Positions 20,981 to 32,613 of a DNA stretch of 64,000 bases are shown here, piece after piece. The notes below the pieces were generated by a model that worked only from the letters and a program-made list of their open reading frames with translations, was not told the origin of the DNA and ran no database searches. The stretch is taken from positions 264,391 through 328,390 of the forward strand of contig MU004203.1 in NCBI GenBank assembly GCA_010093605.1, in the 5' to 3' direction. The translations under genes and the position numbers were made by a program. Each line of letters starts with the position of its first letter. The first letter of the stretch is position 1. The DNA comes from Lophium mytilinum (Eukaryota > Ascomycota > Dothideomycetes > Mytilinidiales > Mytilinidiaceae).

Positions 20981-22297
20981 GGCTGTCGTAGTATTGTGGT
21001 CGTTATGCATTGAGGGGGACATTCTGGTGTCTTGGAAAACTGGGGTTTGTAAATGTACATAAATGTTTCTCATTCGGGCACGCCGGAGATGCGTGCTAAT
21101 TGAGGAAATCAGCTTGGGAGCTTACGCTCTTTACAGTACTTGCCCCTTGTGATTTGGTGCAAAAGAATTCCATGGCCCAATAGGCATTGATGGTGCTTTG
21201 AGTAGTTGTTCTTCTTCTCGCTCATGTACGAGTCCACTCTACTCAATTTACATCTAAAAGTTTCCATGATTCCGTCATCAATCACCAAGATGTGCCCATA
21301 CATCTCGTTATGATTCAGTCCTCTTAGCAACGATTTTGACGCCTAGCCGACTGTTTATCAATTGCACGTTGCACAAAATACATATATGAATCCCTGCAAG
21401 CTTTACGTCAAGAAGAAGTCTCGGCATTACGCTCAATATCAGATCCGCATATGCCCAGACCAGCCAAGGATACGTACGGCATGGCTGCCGGGAACAACCG
21501 GAGTGTGCTTGACGCTGTATACTTGAATTCTATAGCCTGATATTCGGTGTTTTTAATGTTGCTGCTAGCGCTGTACCAACGGTAATAAATGAAGCTCCTT
21601 TGGGCCTCTATCAATTCAAAATGTCCTCTTGGAAAGCTTCCTAAAAGCTTCCTGGCCCGGGCTGAGCATTTCTTTTTCTGCATGGCGCCAAGGGCTGAAG
21701 CGATTCCACCTCACAACACCGTGCTAGGGAGCTGCGACTAGGTCCGAAGACGACGACGACTATCGTGCCCGACACTACGCCTGTTCTGACTCCCGCCCTT
21801 CTGCCTGCGCTGACCCCAACTTCTCTATGTCTTCCAAAGCAAACACTGGACAACCTCTGTTCTCCGACAGCGGCTAACACGCGATTGACTCAGCACCTGG
21901 AGCCACCCCGCCCTCGTTGACACAGTCTTGAACAGCACCGCCTTAGCCGTCCTATTGCTACCTCGACCTCCGCTGGCGACCGCTGGCATCCTTCTTTCAT
22001 TGAGTTGAGAGGTCTCTCGACGATGCAGTAACGGACAGACTCATAGTTCGAGATACGAGCCCCTCCCCGCCGCCACGCAGTCACTCCACACCTGCAAACG
22101 ACCCACCGCAGTACCGCCGCCTTTCTCTCCGCAGCCACGGCGAGCTACTGCTCCGCTACAATCTTTTGCTCGACTATCAAATTCACCACGAAACCTCCGA
22201 ACAGCCTCGGGGCCGCCCCCTAGACAAGTTATCGGGCTCCTCCGATAGCCTTGCTAGAACCCTCGGACCCCACCACCGCAGACCTTCTACACCCACC
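20981..22297. other. 1.3-kb intergenic region
   Basis: This holds the 3' flank of uS7m and a long leader/promoter for the USP-domain gene; the last 600 bases are CT-rich and may be 5' UTR. No gene, repeat or RNA was recognised. Confidence 0.35.
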
Positions 22298-24413
22298 ATG
22301 TCGCTAGAATCCGCTCTCGATGAGGAGAGAAGAGAGGTCATGGCCCTGCTCGAGGGAAGGGCTTCGGTGCCCCGACCTAGGCGGACAGATAGCCCGGGCG
22401 CTCGCGGACAAAGCCCTGCTGCGGCGGCGTCGCCAGTCCGCAGCATGCTCGATATTGGGCCCCATCCACCCCGGAGCATGCTGGATGTTGGGCCTACATC
22501 TGGTCGCTCTGCTTCCGTGGCGGGACAGGGCGCAGGAATTACCCGCCCACGAGTGGGATCTGGTAGCATACTCAATCCCAGCTCTCCACCGCGCAGCCCG
22601 AACCGCGTCCCAGGATCGCCGCCGCCGGTGGTCCATAACGCCATAGATAACCCGAACACGAACCCGGAAGCGTCCTACAACTTCGATATGATGCCGACGA
22701 TCGAGGCACGCTCGATGCCGTTGCGAGTCACACAGGGCGGGAAGAAGCCAAAGAATGCAGCTATGGCTTCAGTGTACGGCCATTCTACGGACATACTAGG
22801 AACGTCGCGAGACAAGAACGCGCGACACAACTCGACGGGCGGTCTGCTGGGCAAGAAGTCCAGCTCGCCACATGCTGGTCGATCTGCTTCCCCCGGCCTC
22901 AACACCAACTCCTTCAACCCCATGACAGACCCGAACAAATTCGTCCTCGATTCTGGCAAGGTCATGGATATGCAATCTGCGTATCGAAGGCTGTCTGATG
23001 CTGCATTGATGCGTTCTGGTGGTACTCTGTCGAAACTTCCGGTTCGAAAAGGATCTGACCCAACGAGGGGAGAGACTTTGGCTCCTGGAGGCGGTGTGAG
23101 GCTGGCAATTGACGATGAGAATGATGGAGATGAAGGTGCAGTTGAGAGCAGTGCTGATGATGCTGATTCCGATGGTAGCGATAGCGATCGCTGGGGCTCG
23201 GAAAAGGGCCGAGGACGGCGACGTAGCCGTGTTGCAGGGAAAACTAACAGTGATCCAGGGAAAAAGAAGGCGCCCAAAAGTTTGCTCGCTGCGGCCGAAG
23301 AAGAGCGTATTGAAGTTGGCAAGGAGGTCTACAAGGTTCGGTCGTTGTTAGAACCCCAGGTGACTGTCACTGGACCGGACGGGGAAAGGATGACGACTAA
23401 AGGAAAGTCTGGAGTCCACCCGCACACCAACTTCGACTCAGGTGGTGGGTCGGGTCTGTCGACCCCAGTGAGCTCAGATACTGAGGCCGACCTCTCAGAG
23501 ATCAAGACGGCGCAGATGATGTCAATGTCTATCTCGCCAATTGATTCGAGTCCGGAGGCGCATCGATGTGTTCGTCAAATCGTCCGGGGTAACTGGCGTA
23601 AGTTCCAGGAAGATGCCGAAGCTGGCTTGCGACGTCAACGTGTGTATCTTGTCGCTACTGATGTCAGCGAAGAAGCTGCTTATGCTTTGGAGTGGACGAT
23701 CGGCACCGTTCTGCGAGATGGCGATACCCTTCTCGCTGTGTACGCTGTTGATGAGGACACGGGTACTGGCGCAGAAGCTGGTGTTGGCATCGGACAGGGT
23801 GCCACTGCACAGCAAGAGACGGCTTCTTTGATGAAGGTACTGTCTACTCCCCAACACGTTGCGGGAGGTCTTAGCCCTGGACCGTCGCCATTGAGTCAGC
23901 ACATGTCCTTCTCGGAGCCCAACTTCAACAACATGCAGAAGACTGAAAAAGAGCGGTACCAAGCTGCGGTCGAGGTGTCGGATCGGTGTGTGAAACTACT
24001 CCGGAAGACTCGGCTGCAAGTCAGAGTGGTCGTGGAAGTATTTCACTGCAAAAGTCCAAAGCATATGCTTACGGAAGTTGTGAGTTGCCTGCACGATGCT
24101 GTCCTGAATCGTCATACTAATGTGTACAAAAGATCGATTTCTTGGAACCCACACTCGTTATCCTTGGCTCGAGGGGCCGAAGTGCCTTGAAGGGGTACGT
24201 ACCGAACGCTTTTCTTCGATAATTCTTGTACTAATACAATATAGCGTTCTTCTCGGCTCTTTCAGCAACTACCTCGTCACCAAATCATCTGTGCCGGTCA
24301 TGGTCGCCCGAAAGCGACTGCGCAAGCACAGCAAATACAAGCGAAAGAACATACGCATGTCTAACGTACTCACGAGTCCTAACTCGAGGTTGGCGACTGC
24401 TAAGATTGATTGA
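22298..24413 (+). CDS. Universal stress protein (USP) domain protein
   Basis: Three exons (22298-24079, 24133-24194, 24245-24413) join in frame to 670 aa from the ATG MSLESALDEERREV. The first 430 residues are low-complexity, Ser/Pro/Arg-rich with short repeats (SMLDIGP, SMLDVGP) and an acidic patch. The USP domain follows: VYLVATDVSEEAAYALEWTI, LLAVYAVDED, an insert, VRVVVEVFHCKSPKHMLTE. It ends with LVILGSRGRSALKGVLLGSF, where the G-x2-G-x9-G-S/T pattern is the ATP-binding motif of UspA/USP folds. The C-terminus is Lys/Arg-rich. Fungal proteins of this architecture are annotated as USP-family; their targets are mostly unknown. The two short introns fall inside the most conserved part and splice cleanly. 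Confidence 0.92.
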
Positions 24414-25473
24414 TGGATCAATTGATTGGTCATGATTGATAGTGTAATGGATTGATGGAAGACTCGGGCCCTGCTTGACTCCGCTGGGGAAGCTTGTGCG
24501 AAATTCGCAAATGCGTGTATCTAAGCCCTGCCTCCTCTCGTAGCCGGCTGGTTGGTATTACTTCATTCTTTCGGGCAGCTTTCCTTCTTCAGATTTGCCT
24601 GGGGTGGTGGATTGGGAGGCGGTTTCTTATTCGCCAGTTGCTGTAAAGCCAGCTGTGCGGATTTTTATTCATGCTGGCCTAGTATTAATGGATGGCTTTC
24701 TGGCAGTTTGGAAGGAGACCGTGTTTCGGCAACATGTAGTAGCAAGTCAGTGTCTCGGTGGTGGTCCTTTTCGGTTGGATACTAATGCTGGCGTTTGTCG
24801 ATTACCACCCAATCGAGCAAGGCGACAGTCTATTTGCGGCACTGCCTGACTCTGCACTACAGCTACAATTAGCCCATTGGTCCAAATACTATTACGGTGC
24901 CCTTGATTAAGAACTGCACATTCCCATTCTGGGAATCCCATTCGGGAAAGCCTATCTACAAAAAACAAACATGGAACTTTCAGCGTCGAAGATGAACAAG
25001 GCACCCCACTGTTTCTTCGCCGCCACAGTCCAGCCCCTCCTAACAAGCAGAAGAAGCAACTTTACGCGGCCCCGGTACTTTGAGTTTCAGCTCTGAGACG
25101 CCTCTCAACCACCACACTCCCATCACCATGTCGCATACTTCCAAAACTTGAAGCCTGAACTCTCTTTTTTCACCCGCGGCACAAACTTCTCAAGCCTACA
25201 TATACCCTCTACCCCACAATGCCCTCCCAGATGACTTATCCCCGCTAAGCTGCCCAGGGCCCTGGCCGCCAATCCTCACCGGTTTGCAAGGAAGGCAGTC
25301 CCAGCGTTCGAGCACGGCACGTGTGCACAAAGAAAGAAATATTTCATACTCCCCTATCACGCTTCCAATCAATCAAATCTATCATCAATCAATCGCTACT
25401 CGTACCTGTGTCCCGGATCTGGATCCCAACCACACCCAACCCAATTGCCGGCGACCGTCTATATATTCACCAA
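24414..25473. other. 1.06-kb intergenic region
   Basis: This separates two rightward genes. Open frames around 24552-25046 on both strands are uninformative. The last 150 bases look like the HET gene promoter/leader, with TATATATTC just before the ATG. Confidence 0.35.
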
Positions 25474-28031
25474 ATGTTCAACAACCCCCCACTAACCCGC
25501 CACGGCCAACTCGCCCTCATCCCCATCTCCCCCGCCGCGCTGGATACCTCCCGCCTCGCCGTCCACGTGCTCTCGCCCGCCGCGACTACTGCGCTGCTCG
25601 TGCCCCGCCACCCCTGGGGCGTGCGGCCCCAGCTCTCCGGATCCCAGCTCCTCGCGAACCTCCACCAGCTAGCCCCCGGCGTCGCGGACCTGTTTGCGCC
25701 GAAGAGCGCGGAGCTGCCGCGGCTGACGTTCCGGCTGGTGAATGAGGGGAAGGTGAAGGGGGCGGGGGCTGGGGAGCGGGCGCGGGAGGAGGAGGAGGAG
25801 GGGTATGTGGCGATGAGCTATTGCTGGCGGAAGAAGGTGGGGGGTGCGAGCCCGCCGGTGCCGATGAGGGAGAGGAGTAGGCCTGGGGCGTTGCCGTTTG
25901 GGTGGGTGAGGACGGTGGAAAGGTTTCCGATTCCGACGAGTGAGGGGATGTTTGCGGCGGTGTTGGGGGAGAGGAAGGGGGGCGGGGAGGGGAGGAGGGA
26001 GGGGGTGTGGTTTGATCAGGTGGGTTTGGGGTGTTTTCTCAATTCGGGGGGGATAGGGGGATAGGGGGTGTACGCGTATTGTAAGGGAAGAGGGTTCTTT
26101 AGGGTTCTTTGAGGGGTTCTTTGAAGGGTTCTTTTAAGGATTCTTCCAAGGATTCTATTCAGGGAGGGCTAGCTGACGATGATGCGTGATAGGTCTGCAT
26201 CAACCAAGATGACGAGAACGAGAAGGCCGTTTCTATTGGGGCGATGGATTCGATCTATAAGAATGCCCGGGCGGTGGTCATTGCGCTCGACGACATCGAA
26301 GCAGAGCCGGAAGAGGTGGCCTTTCTACACCATTATATCCAGGCGTACGAGAACGCGTCGGAACCATTGACTACACAGCCGAACTGGGGTCAACGCCCAC
26401 CCTTTATGCATACACAGCCTGCTTTTAATTCATTCTTCACGCGGGTGCTACACTCGGTGTGGTTTGAGAGGGCCTGGTGCGGCCATGAGATGAGGCTAGG
26501 ACGGACACATGTGTTTCTCGTACCATGCAGAGCAGCGAGTCCGGAAGACCCGTATACGTTCATCAGGTTCACGGGGACCTTTTTCCTGCATATGCTGACC
26601 TTGTCCAGCGAGGTCATGGCAACAATACCAGCCCACGAGGCTCGCAAGACAGCGCTTCAGCAGCTTTTTGGCCGGAGATCACTCATATATGAACGGGAGG
26701 CGTTTCTAGCTCAGAATCCAGGGGCTGATCTCCCGCCACTACCAGAGCCAATCGTCCTGGTGACGATGATGGCAGACGTCTTCGGCATGAAAGCAGGGGG
26801 GAATCCACGGCTCCCTGAGCGAGTAAGAGCTCTCGACGCCAACAGAGATAAAGTTTCCATCGTACTCAACACAGCCGGTTTACCACTAGCCCTAAGACCA
26901 CAGAAGCATACCGATCCTCCCTTCACTGAAGACGTCTGCCTCCACGCCCTACTCCTAATTGGTCTCGCAGCGCGGGATCCCATAGCTCTCTGCACCACCG
27001 GCCCACCCCTGAGGCTGCCATCACCTCCCTCACCCTCACAGCACGACAACCCTTACCTCTCTCACATACCCACCCACTTCAACACCGCCACAACACCATC
27101 CTGGCTCCGCCGCCCCACACCCCTCGACATCGTCTCAGCCGGCTCCCAACTCCCCCGCTTCCCCCCCTTAACCGGCCCCCTAACCCTCGGCCACGACGGC
27201 CACAGCGACTTCATCCAACTCCCCCTGAACTTCTTGTCCTTCCCTACCCACCAACAACACCCCCTCCAACAACCCACCCCGCCACACATGCACCACCACC
27301 CCCCTCCAGACCTCCAATGGCCCGCCCACCTCGCCCGCGCCACCGCCTTCATCGACACCTGCATCACCACCCGCATCTCCTCCTACAACATGTGGCAATC
27401 GTGGCAGCCCGGGGTGGGAGGTGAGCCGCCGCACCCCCGCGCCGCCAGCATGGCCCACGCCTTCGCCGCCACCCTCGCCTGCGCGCTCTTCTGCGGCGCC
27501 CGCTGGACCCTCGACGTCGCGGCGCGCTTCGCCATCGGCAACACCCCGCCGCTAACCGCCGAAGCCCTCGCGATGCTGTTCAACCCCTACGTGGACCTCG
27601 GCGTGCATGTCAGGAGCCCCGAGGGCAGGGGGATGGCGACGCTGGTCGTGAATCTGCTCGCGACGCTGGTGGCGTATGGGATTCCGTGGGCGGCGGGGGA
27701 GAGCGAGGGGAGTGTGGTGCCAACGCCCGTGGGGCTGCCGGCGGATGCGGGGGAAGGGGCAGGGGGGTTGGGGGTGGTGTGGTTGCCGGTGGAGCAGGTG
27801 GTGGGCGGGTGGAGGGTGGTGGTGCCGGTGGCGGTTGGGGGAGGGGAGTTTGAGGCGTTGGCGAGGGGGTGGGTGGTTGAGGCGAAGAGGGCGGAGGGGG
27901 AGTGGGTGCTTAGGGGGAAGGGGGTCGTGTTTGGAGATCGCAGGTTTGATGCGAGTTTGGGGGCGTGTAGGGGGGTTGAGGGGTGTAGGGTTTTTGGACC
28001 GGCGGATTTTGTTGGAGGGAGGAGGGGGTAG
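25474..28031 (+). CDS. HET-domain protein, short domain variant
   Basis: Two exons (25474-26019 and 26193-28031) give 794 aa from MFNNPPLTRHGQLALIPI. The HET domain begins with YVAMSYCWRKK (residue about 111). It has GMFAAVLGER, VWFDQ at the exon end and VCINQDDENEKAVSIGAM directly after the intron, then the SIYKNARAVVIALDD block. The VWFDQ-VCINQ junction confirms the splice site. A later WFERAWCGHEMRLGRTHVF block matches the C-terminal part of HET domains (usually WxRxWTxQE). The rest has no recognised domain. The family role is non-self recognition or cell-death signalling after hyphal fusion. Base composition is striking: alternating C-rich and G-rich blocks, with the last 450 bases strongly G-rich on the coding strand. 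Confidence 0.9.
26091..26156 (+). repeat. Degenerate tandem repeat inside the HET-gene intron
   Basis: About six units related to AGGGTTCTTTGA, 10-14 bases each, drifting to AGGATTCTTCCA at the 3' end, fill the second half of the 173-base intron. Confidence 0.85.
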
Positions 28032-28424
28032 AGGATAGGGGGTGTGGATTGATGGCCTGGCGCGGGTCGCTGGGTGCTTGTATGAATGTGGAGTTGGAGG
28101 CGTGAGGAGCGGGTCGTTTGTATGAAATCTATGAACTAGGTATCCCATGAATTGTTGGAATTAAAGGAGTGGAAAGAATACCAACCTGTTTTAGGACAGA
28201 TCGTGCAACACCGGCTGCTTTTGAGTGTACACGATGAGGCGGCTGATTATTGGTATTGAAGTTAGGTAGAGGAGGCATGCCTCAACAGCTATATAGAGTG
28301 GCATCTTCAATCCAAGGGCCCCAGAATATCTCAACGGCCGCCGGCATTCTTATCTCGTCGACCGCATCTTCAGAACGTCATGTGCCAGTCATGTGGCACC
28401 TAGTCCTTGGCATTGGAAATCAGC

Positions 28425-28430
28425 TATAAG
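28425..28430 (+). promoter_or_regulatory. Possible TATA box of a small open frame
   Basis: TATAAG lies 44 bases upstream of the ATG at 28474, followed by a TTC-rich leader. This is the main reason the small frame is listed. Confidence 0.3.
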
Positions 28431-28473
28431 AGCCAGCCGACCTGCTTTCTTGACTTCTTCTTTCTTCGTCACG

Positions 28474-28620
28474 ATGGAGCCGGCTTCTGATCAACAATCC
28501 AACGCGTCGTCAAGCATCGAGGAGTCTAGTTGGGCTGGAGTGCAAAACCGACAGCTGAACGAGTCTATGGTGTCAGTGTGCTGCGACCTACTGCTGCAAA
28601 ACGCTTCGGAGATCGACTGA
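28474..28620 (+). CDS. Small hypothetical open frame (48 aa)
   Basis: The frame starts MEPASDQQSNASSSIEESSW and ends LLLQNASEID. It has a TATA-like box and a pyrimidine-rich leader at suitable distances. No family is recognised and no signal peptide is present. The short length means chance is a real alternative. Confidence 0.25.
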   Translation: MEPASDQQSNASSSIEESSWAGVQNRQLNESMVSVCCDLLLQNASEID

Positions 28621-30579
28621 TGGCTTGTCTGGACTGGGTGGGAGTGAAATAACTCGGAGAACGAGGAGTTGATGGGGACAAAAGGAGAGCAATGATGACG
28701 TTCAAAACCTGTTATGAATCACGCACGCTGTCTCCTACTCCTTTAATATTTCAGAGTCTTTCCTCCTCGCTGCTGAAACTCTCCGCTTGATGTTGCAGCA
28801 CATCATCATTAAAATCATCATCGAGACGCAGAAACCCAGTTTCCGACGCCCAAACCACTCCCACTCCCCAACCCATAAGTGTCTCTGACAGTCCAGTTTT
28901 GCAGCACCACAACGCCATGCGGCGGTGGCCATGGAAGTTTTTGATGTCCCGGTCCCTCGCTTGAAGAATTCCAACTTTTGAAACTAGAGATGTATTAATA
29001 TACTCGCAAAGAAGTCCTGCCACGTGCCATATCACGCGACCCAACCATTCAACCTCAACCGATGCTGCATTATTCCCAGAAGCCGAACCTAGGTCACGAG
29101 CGTCACATGCTTCGGAGACCAAAGCCTTCGATGCAGGTACTTCGGCCCAACTAAGATTGTGCCACTCTACAAATCTGTGATGGTCAGCTGACTGGGGCGA
29201 CTCCCAGATTTATCGATATAAATTCTTCTGGGCCTTCGAGTTGATTCCTTCTTCAGCGGAGGACCGAGATTCAGTCAAGAAGAGTCAGCAAAAGTTCCGA
29301 TGTGGAGAGGGAGGATTGGGGGAAACAGATGTACTTCGGGAGTGAGCTATGGAGAGTGTAGTAAAAACGGATCCATATCAGCTTCCATGGTGCGGACTTG
29401 GAGGGGTATCGACCTAACCTACACTCTTGCTTCATGGAGAGTGCGGATCGGTGTGGCGGGAGTGTTAGCTTCGGGGGTGATGATGAATAGCAGAGATGGA
29501 AGATGATGCTAGAGAGCTAAAAAGAAAAGGATACTGGACTATGTCAGTGTAGCGTTGATGATGCTATGAAGTATTAAGAGACGAAGATGACAATTATTGA
29601 CCACCATTCTGGGGGAATCCCATCCCTTCATCGCACGCAACTTCTTGAAGCTCACCAAGAGCTGAACACATGCTGTCACTAACTCAATGGGTTTGATTTC
29701 TGGACTCCCGGAGGCGTATTCTGGGCTTTGGATGGGGGTTATTTGGAAAACGATTTTTAATAGTAGAGATCGAGAAGAAGTCACACGATGCACGTGGCTC
29801 CTCTCTGTTTTGTTCTCTACGTAGAGTCACGCGGTAGTCATTAGTAGGGTCCCCGAACGGCATAACCGTCTAAGGTTCGACGGTGCAGGTTGGCGGCGTA
29901 TAAGTTGACGATTGGTATGGTGACAGTGAATTGAACGCTAAGCGGCAGTCCACAGCAGACTGCCACATAGCTGGATTCACCTCAGAAAGCTTTATGAAAT
30001 TCACTTGCTTAGCTCTTAATGTTGGGGAACACGAAGACAGCGTATGGTAGTGAGGCGCGCGAACTCTTAAGGAAGTAGAAATAAATTTCGGAGATCTGGA
30101 GCAGAAATACTAGCCTTGATTTGTGGGACTCGTACACAGCTTAGAACCTTTTTGGAATTTGAGCTACCGCAAATTGATCCATTAAGGCTGTAGGGACAGC
30201 ACTTTTGCTCCCTACTCATCCTTGTAGAAGGACTTAGCTCGCTCTATAGTCATGGTGAAGATACTTATCCTGCAGCAGGTTGCAATCTAGAGTCACTAGA
30301 ATCGTAACCTAGACCTCATCCGGTAGACGATGATCGCGAACCCCAAGCGACACCCATCTCCTGTCCTCAGATCCTGATATCAACCCAGAATTGCTCTGGT
30401 AGAGGTCATATGGTTCTGTCTTTGATGCTTTTGGTCCGACCTCATCACCTACTCCCGCTAGCAGATGATGACATAGCCTTGCCGGATGTCCCAAGGTGTC
30501 CATGTCCCCCCACTAGACTCTCTTGCTTTTTGTTCACGCAGCTTTTCGGTGTAATGTCCAGAGACCTGCCATACCCCCC

Positions 30580-31291
30580 TCATCCCATCCACTTGCCCAC
30601 ATTATTCGGAATCAACTTCTTATACACCTCAATCTGCTTCGCATGCATCACCAGCCTCATCTCCTGCAAATCCGTTCTTTCCTTCAATGTCGTATCCACT
30701 CTCCTCAACCCATTTCCATACACAACCGTAAAATCCGGAATTTCCGTATCAGGCGGTATAACACTCGCCGCCGTAATCGTGCAGAACTACCCCATCATTA
30801 GCCCAATTCAACACCAAACCCGCATTGCTTCCAACCCATCAACATACCCTCCCAATATCACACCCCCTCCCAACCCTAACACCCCCCTCCACAACCGTCC
30901 CCTCCCCCACCTCCTCCGCCTCCACCACCGCCCCCGTCTCAATCACCACCCCATTCCCCACCACCACTCCCGCAGTGGGCGGCGTCACGCCCCCGATACT
31001 CGCGCCCACCTCCGGCCCCCCCTGTACCCCTACGACCGCCCGCTCCGCCACACACACCCCCTCCCCGAGCAGCACTTTCCCGTGCACGCTGCTGATCTTC
31101 GCGTGCGGGTGCAGCACGACGTTGGCGGCGACGAGGATCGGGTGCGGGCCGGCGAGGGACGCGTGCTGCGCGATCAGCGCGCTGGGGTCGATGTTGAGGG
31201 CGGGCGGGCGAGGGAGCGCGGTTGAGGCGCGTTTGGAGGGGGTAGGGCGGGGTTTCGGGGTTGGTGGCGTGGGGGTGAGGGTGGCGGACAT
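30580..31291 (-). CDS. Dynactin subunit 6 (p27), left-handed beta helix
   Basis: Two exons (31291-30848 and 30786-30580) join in frame to 216 aa from MSATLTPTPPTPKPRP. After a Pro/Thr-rich N-terminus, hexapeptide repeats run through about residues 45-150 (LVAANVVLHPHAKISS, VLLGEGVCVAERAVVG and GNGVVIETGAVVEAEEV), the left-handed beta-helix fold. The second exon, CTITAASVIPPDTEIPDFTV, then VYGNGLRRVD and KQIEVYKKLIPNNVGKW, is diagnostic for DCTN6 rather than carbonic-anhydrase-like hexapeptide proteins. The protein caps the pointed-end complex of dynactin, which helps dynein recruit cargo; in filamentous fungi this supports nuclear migration and endosome transport. It is followed upstream on the same strand by the SAPS gene with no evident link. 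Confidence 0.93.
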
Positions 31292-31796
31292 ATTTAATTT
31301 GTAGAGTAGGGTTGGATGTAGGTTGTTTGGGTGGAATCGTGAGTAGAATAGGGTTGGTAGGAGCTTCTGCGGGGGTGGAATTGGTAGCACGTGGAGCCAG
31401 CGTCAGAGATGGTTGTGCGCTCTTTGTGGTGAGAGAAGATTGTTGCTTTGATTTGCTGGTGTGAAAATTGAGTAAGGTTGTAGTTTGTAATGGAGGCCCT
31501 AGAGGGTGAGGTGTATTGATCACGTGAGTTGTGCCCATTATCAACTCAGTCTTCAAAACACGATTCAAGGGTATCTAATAAACCTACGCAATAGCCGCTT
31601 TAGTAAACCATACTCATTCGTTAATCGCATCTAGCTAGTGTACAAGCCATTCGGCACCCCCCGAATCCCTACCAACCCTTCCAGCATATACCCTTTCCCA
31701 TCCATCCAATCCCAAAGGGCCAAGACAATCCCCGTACAAACCCCTCCAAACCCAACAGAACTCGCATCATGGTATATACGCACTCCCCTTGCTCAC
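31292..31796. other. Intergenic, upstream of dynactin subunit 6
   Basis: This 505-base gap contains the dynactin gene promoter. A CACGTGA E-box lies at 31524-31530, about 235 bases from its ATG. Its far end may be the 3' UTR of the SAPS gene if the extra exon at 31797-32237 is used. Confidence 0.4.
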
Positions 31797-32237
31797 TTAC
31801 ACAACGACCTTCTTAACCCCTTCTCCCCCTTCCTCCTCATCACTATCTGCACTCCTCGTCCGAAACAAATTCCCAAAGTGTCCCGGATTCAACCTACCAT
31901 CCCCCCTCTCCCCCTTCCCCTCCTTCCTCAACCCCACCCCGCCCGTGCCTTTAATCTCAATGCCCTCGCCATCATCCTCCAAACTCCCCATCTCGGTCGC
32001 TTCAATGGGACTATGCTCCTGCTCGTTCTCCAGTGGCTCATCATCGTCGTGCTCGTCATCGTCAGAGTGGTTGTCGTTATCGTTATCCGCGTCCGCGTCA
32101 TTGCCGTCTTTGTGTTCTGCCTCGAGAGCCTTCTTGCGTTGTGCCAGGCGCGCCGCGAATTGGCGCCTAGCACGCGTAGCGGGGATCTTGAGAGGGGGCG
32201 GGATCTCGAGCGAGGGGAGGCCAGAGCTGCTGGAGGG
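31797..32237 (-). CDS. Candidate alternative C-terminal exon of the SAPS gene
   Basis: This is an in-frame open stretch of 146 codons preceded by an acceptor (CATCTGTAG). It begins PSSSSGLPSLEIPPPLKIPA and continues TRARRQFAARLAQRKKALEA, then a long Asp/Asn/Glu-rich run. If a GTGGGT donor at 32658 in the last SAPS exon is used, it joins in frame and extends that protein to 1101 aa. It has no ATG start of its own near the 5' end, which argues for an exon rather than a gene. My memory is that some fungal SAPS proteins carry a basic block of this type near the C-terminus; this needs checking. Confidence 0.45.
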   Translation of the reverse strand, partial: PSSSSGLPSLEIPPPLKIPATRARRQFAARLAQRKKALEAEHKDGNDADADNDNDNHSDDDEHDDDEPLENEQEHSPIEATEMGSLEDDGEGIEIKGTGGVGLRKEGKGERGDGRLNPGHFGNLFRTRSADSDEEEGGEGVKKVVV

Positions 32238-32613
32238 CTACAGATGGTGATAAGTCAGTCATGGTTCGTTAATGATACCCAGTCAAGCGCGTTGAGGAGA
32301 TACAATTGCAAGGAAGAAAGACAGAGACACAGTGACTTTATGAGTTGGAATACAATCATGCTTATCGTGTCTTGATCGTTTGTCATTTACTCTAGAAGAC
32401 GTACAGAGGGAGAGACGAGACAGAGGGAATGTACAAGCATCGCCCCAGAACAACCCCGATGAGGGATTGTGGGGCAAGATGTGGGGAGCATATATACGAA
32501 AGTGCCATTGACATAGGTCGTCGCCGTACACAGTCACGCAAGAACGCCGGCACACCAAGAAAACCATGAGGAGACATTGAGAAACGCACCAAAGACGCAC
32601 AGGGCATTGGCGA

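Larger units (their letters stand above)
28032..30579. other. 2.5-kb gene-poor region
   Basis: Besides the weak 28474-28620 frame, a leftward open stretch from about 29170 to 28751 translates to plausible protein sequence (for example WLGRVIWHVAGLLCEYINTS) but has no ATG near its start and no recognised family. It may be a decayed gene. No repeat or RNA gene was seen. Confidence 0.3.

Noticed and set aside
8209-28031. The two HET genes as one incompatibility cluster
   Set aside because: They are 15 kb apart, separated by housekeeping genes, share only the domain core and have no adjacent NLR or partner gene.
27552-28148. 198-codon minus-strand Pro/His/Arg-rich frame
   Set aside because: It is the shadow of the G-rich 3' end of the HET gene.
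29851-29900. tRNA-like GGTTCGA string
   Set aside because: No matching A-box, acceptor stem or cloverleaf could be drawn. The same applies to similar strings near 3135 and 36110.
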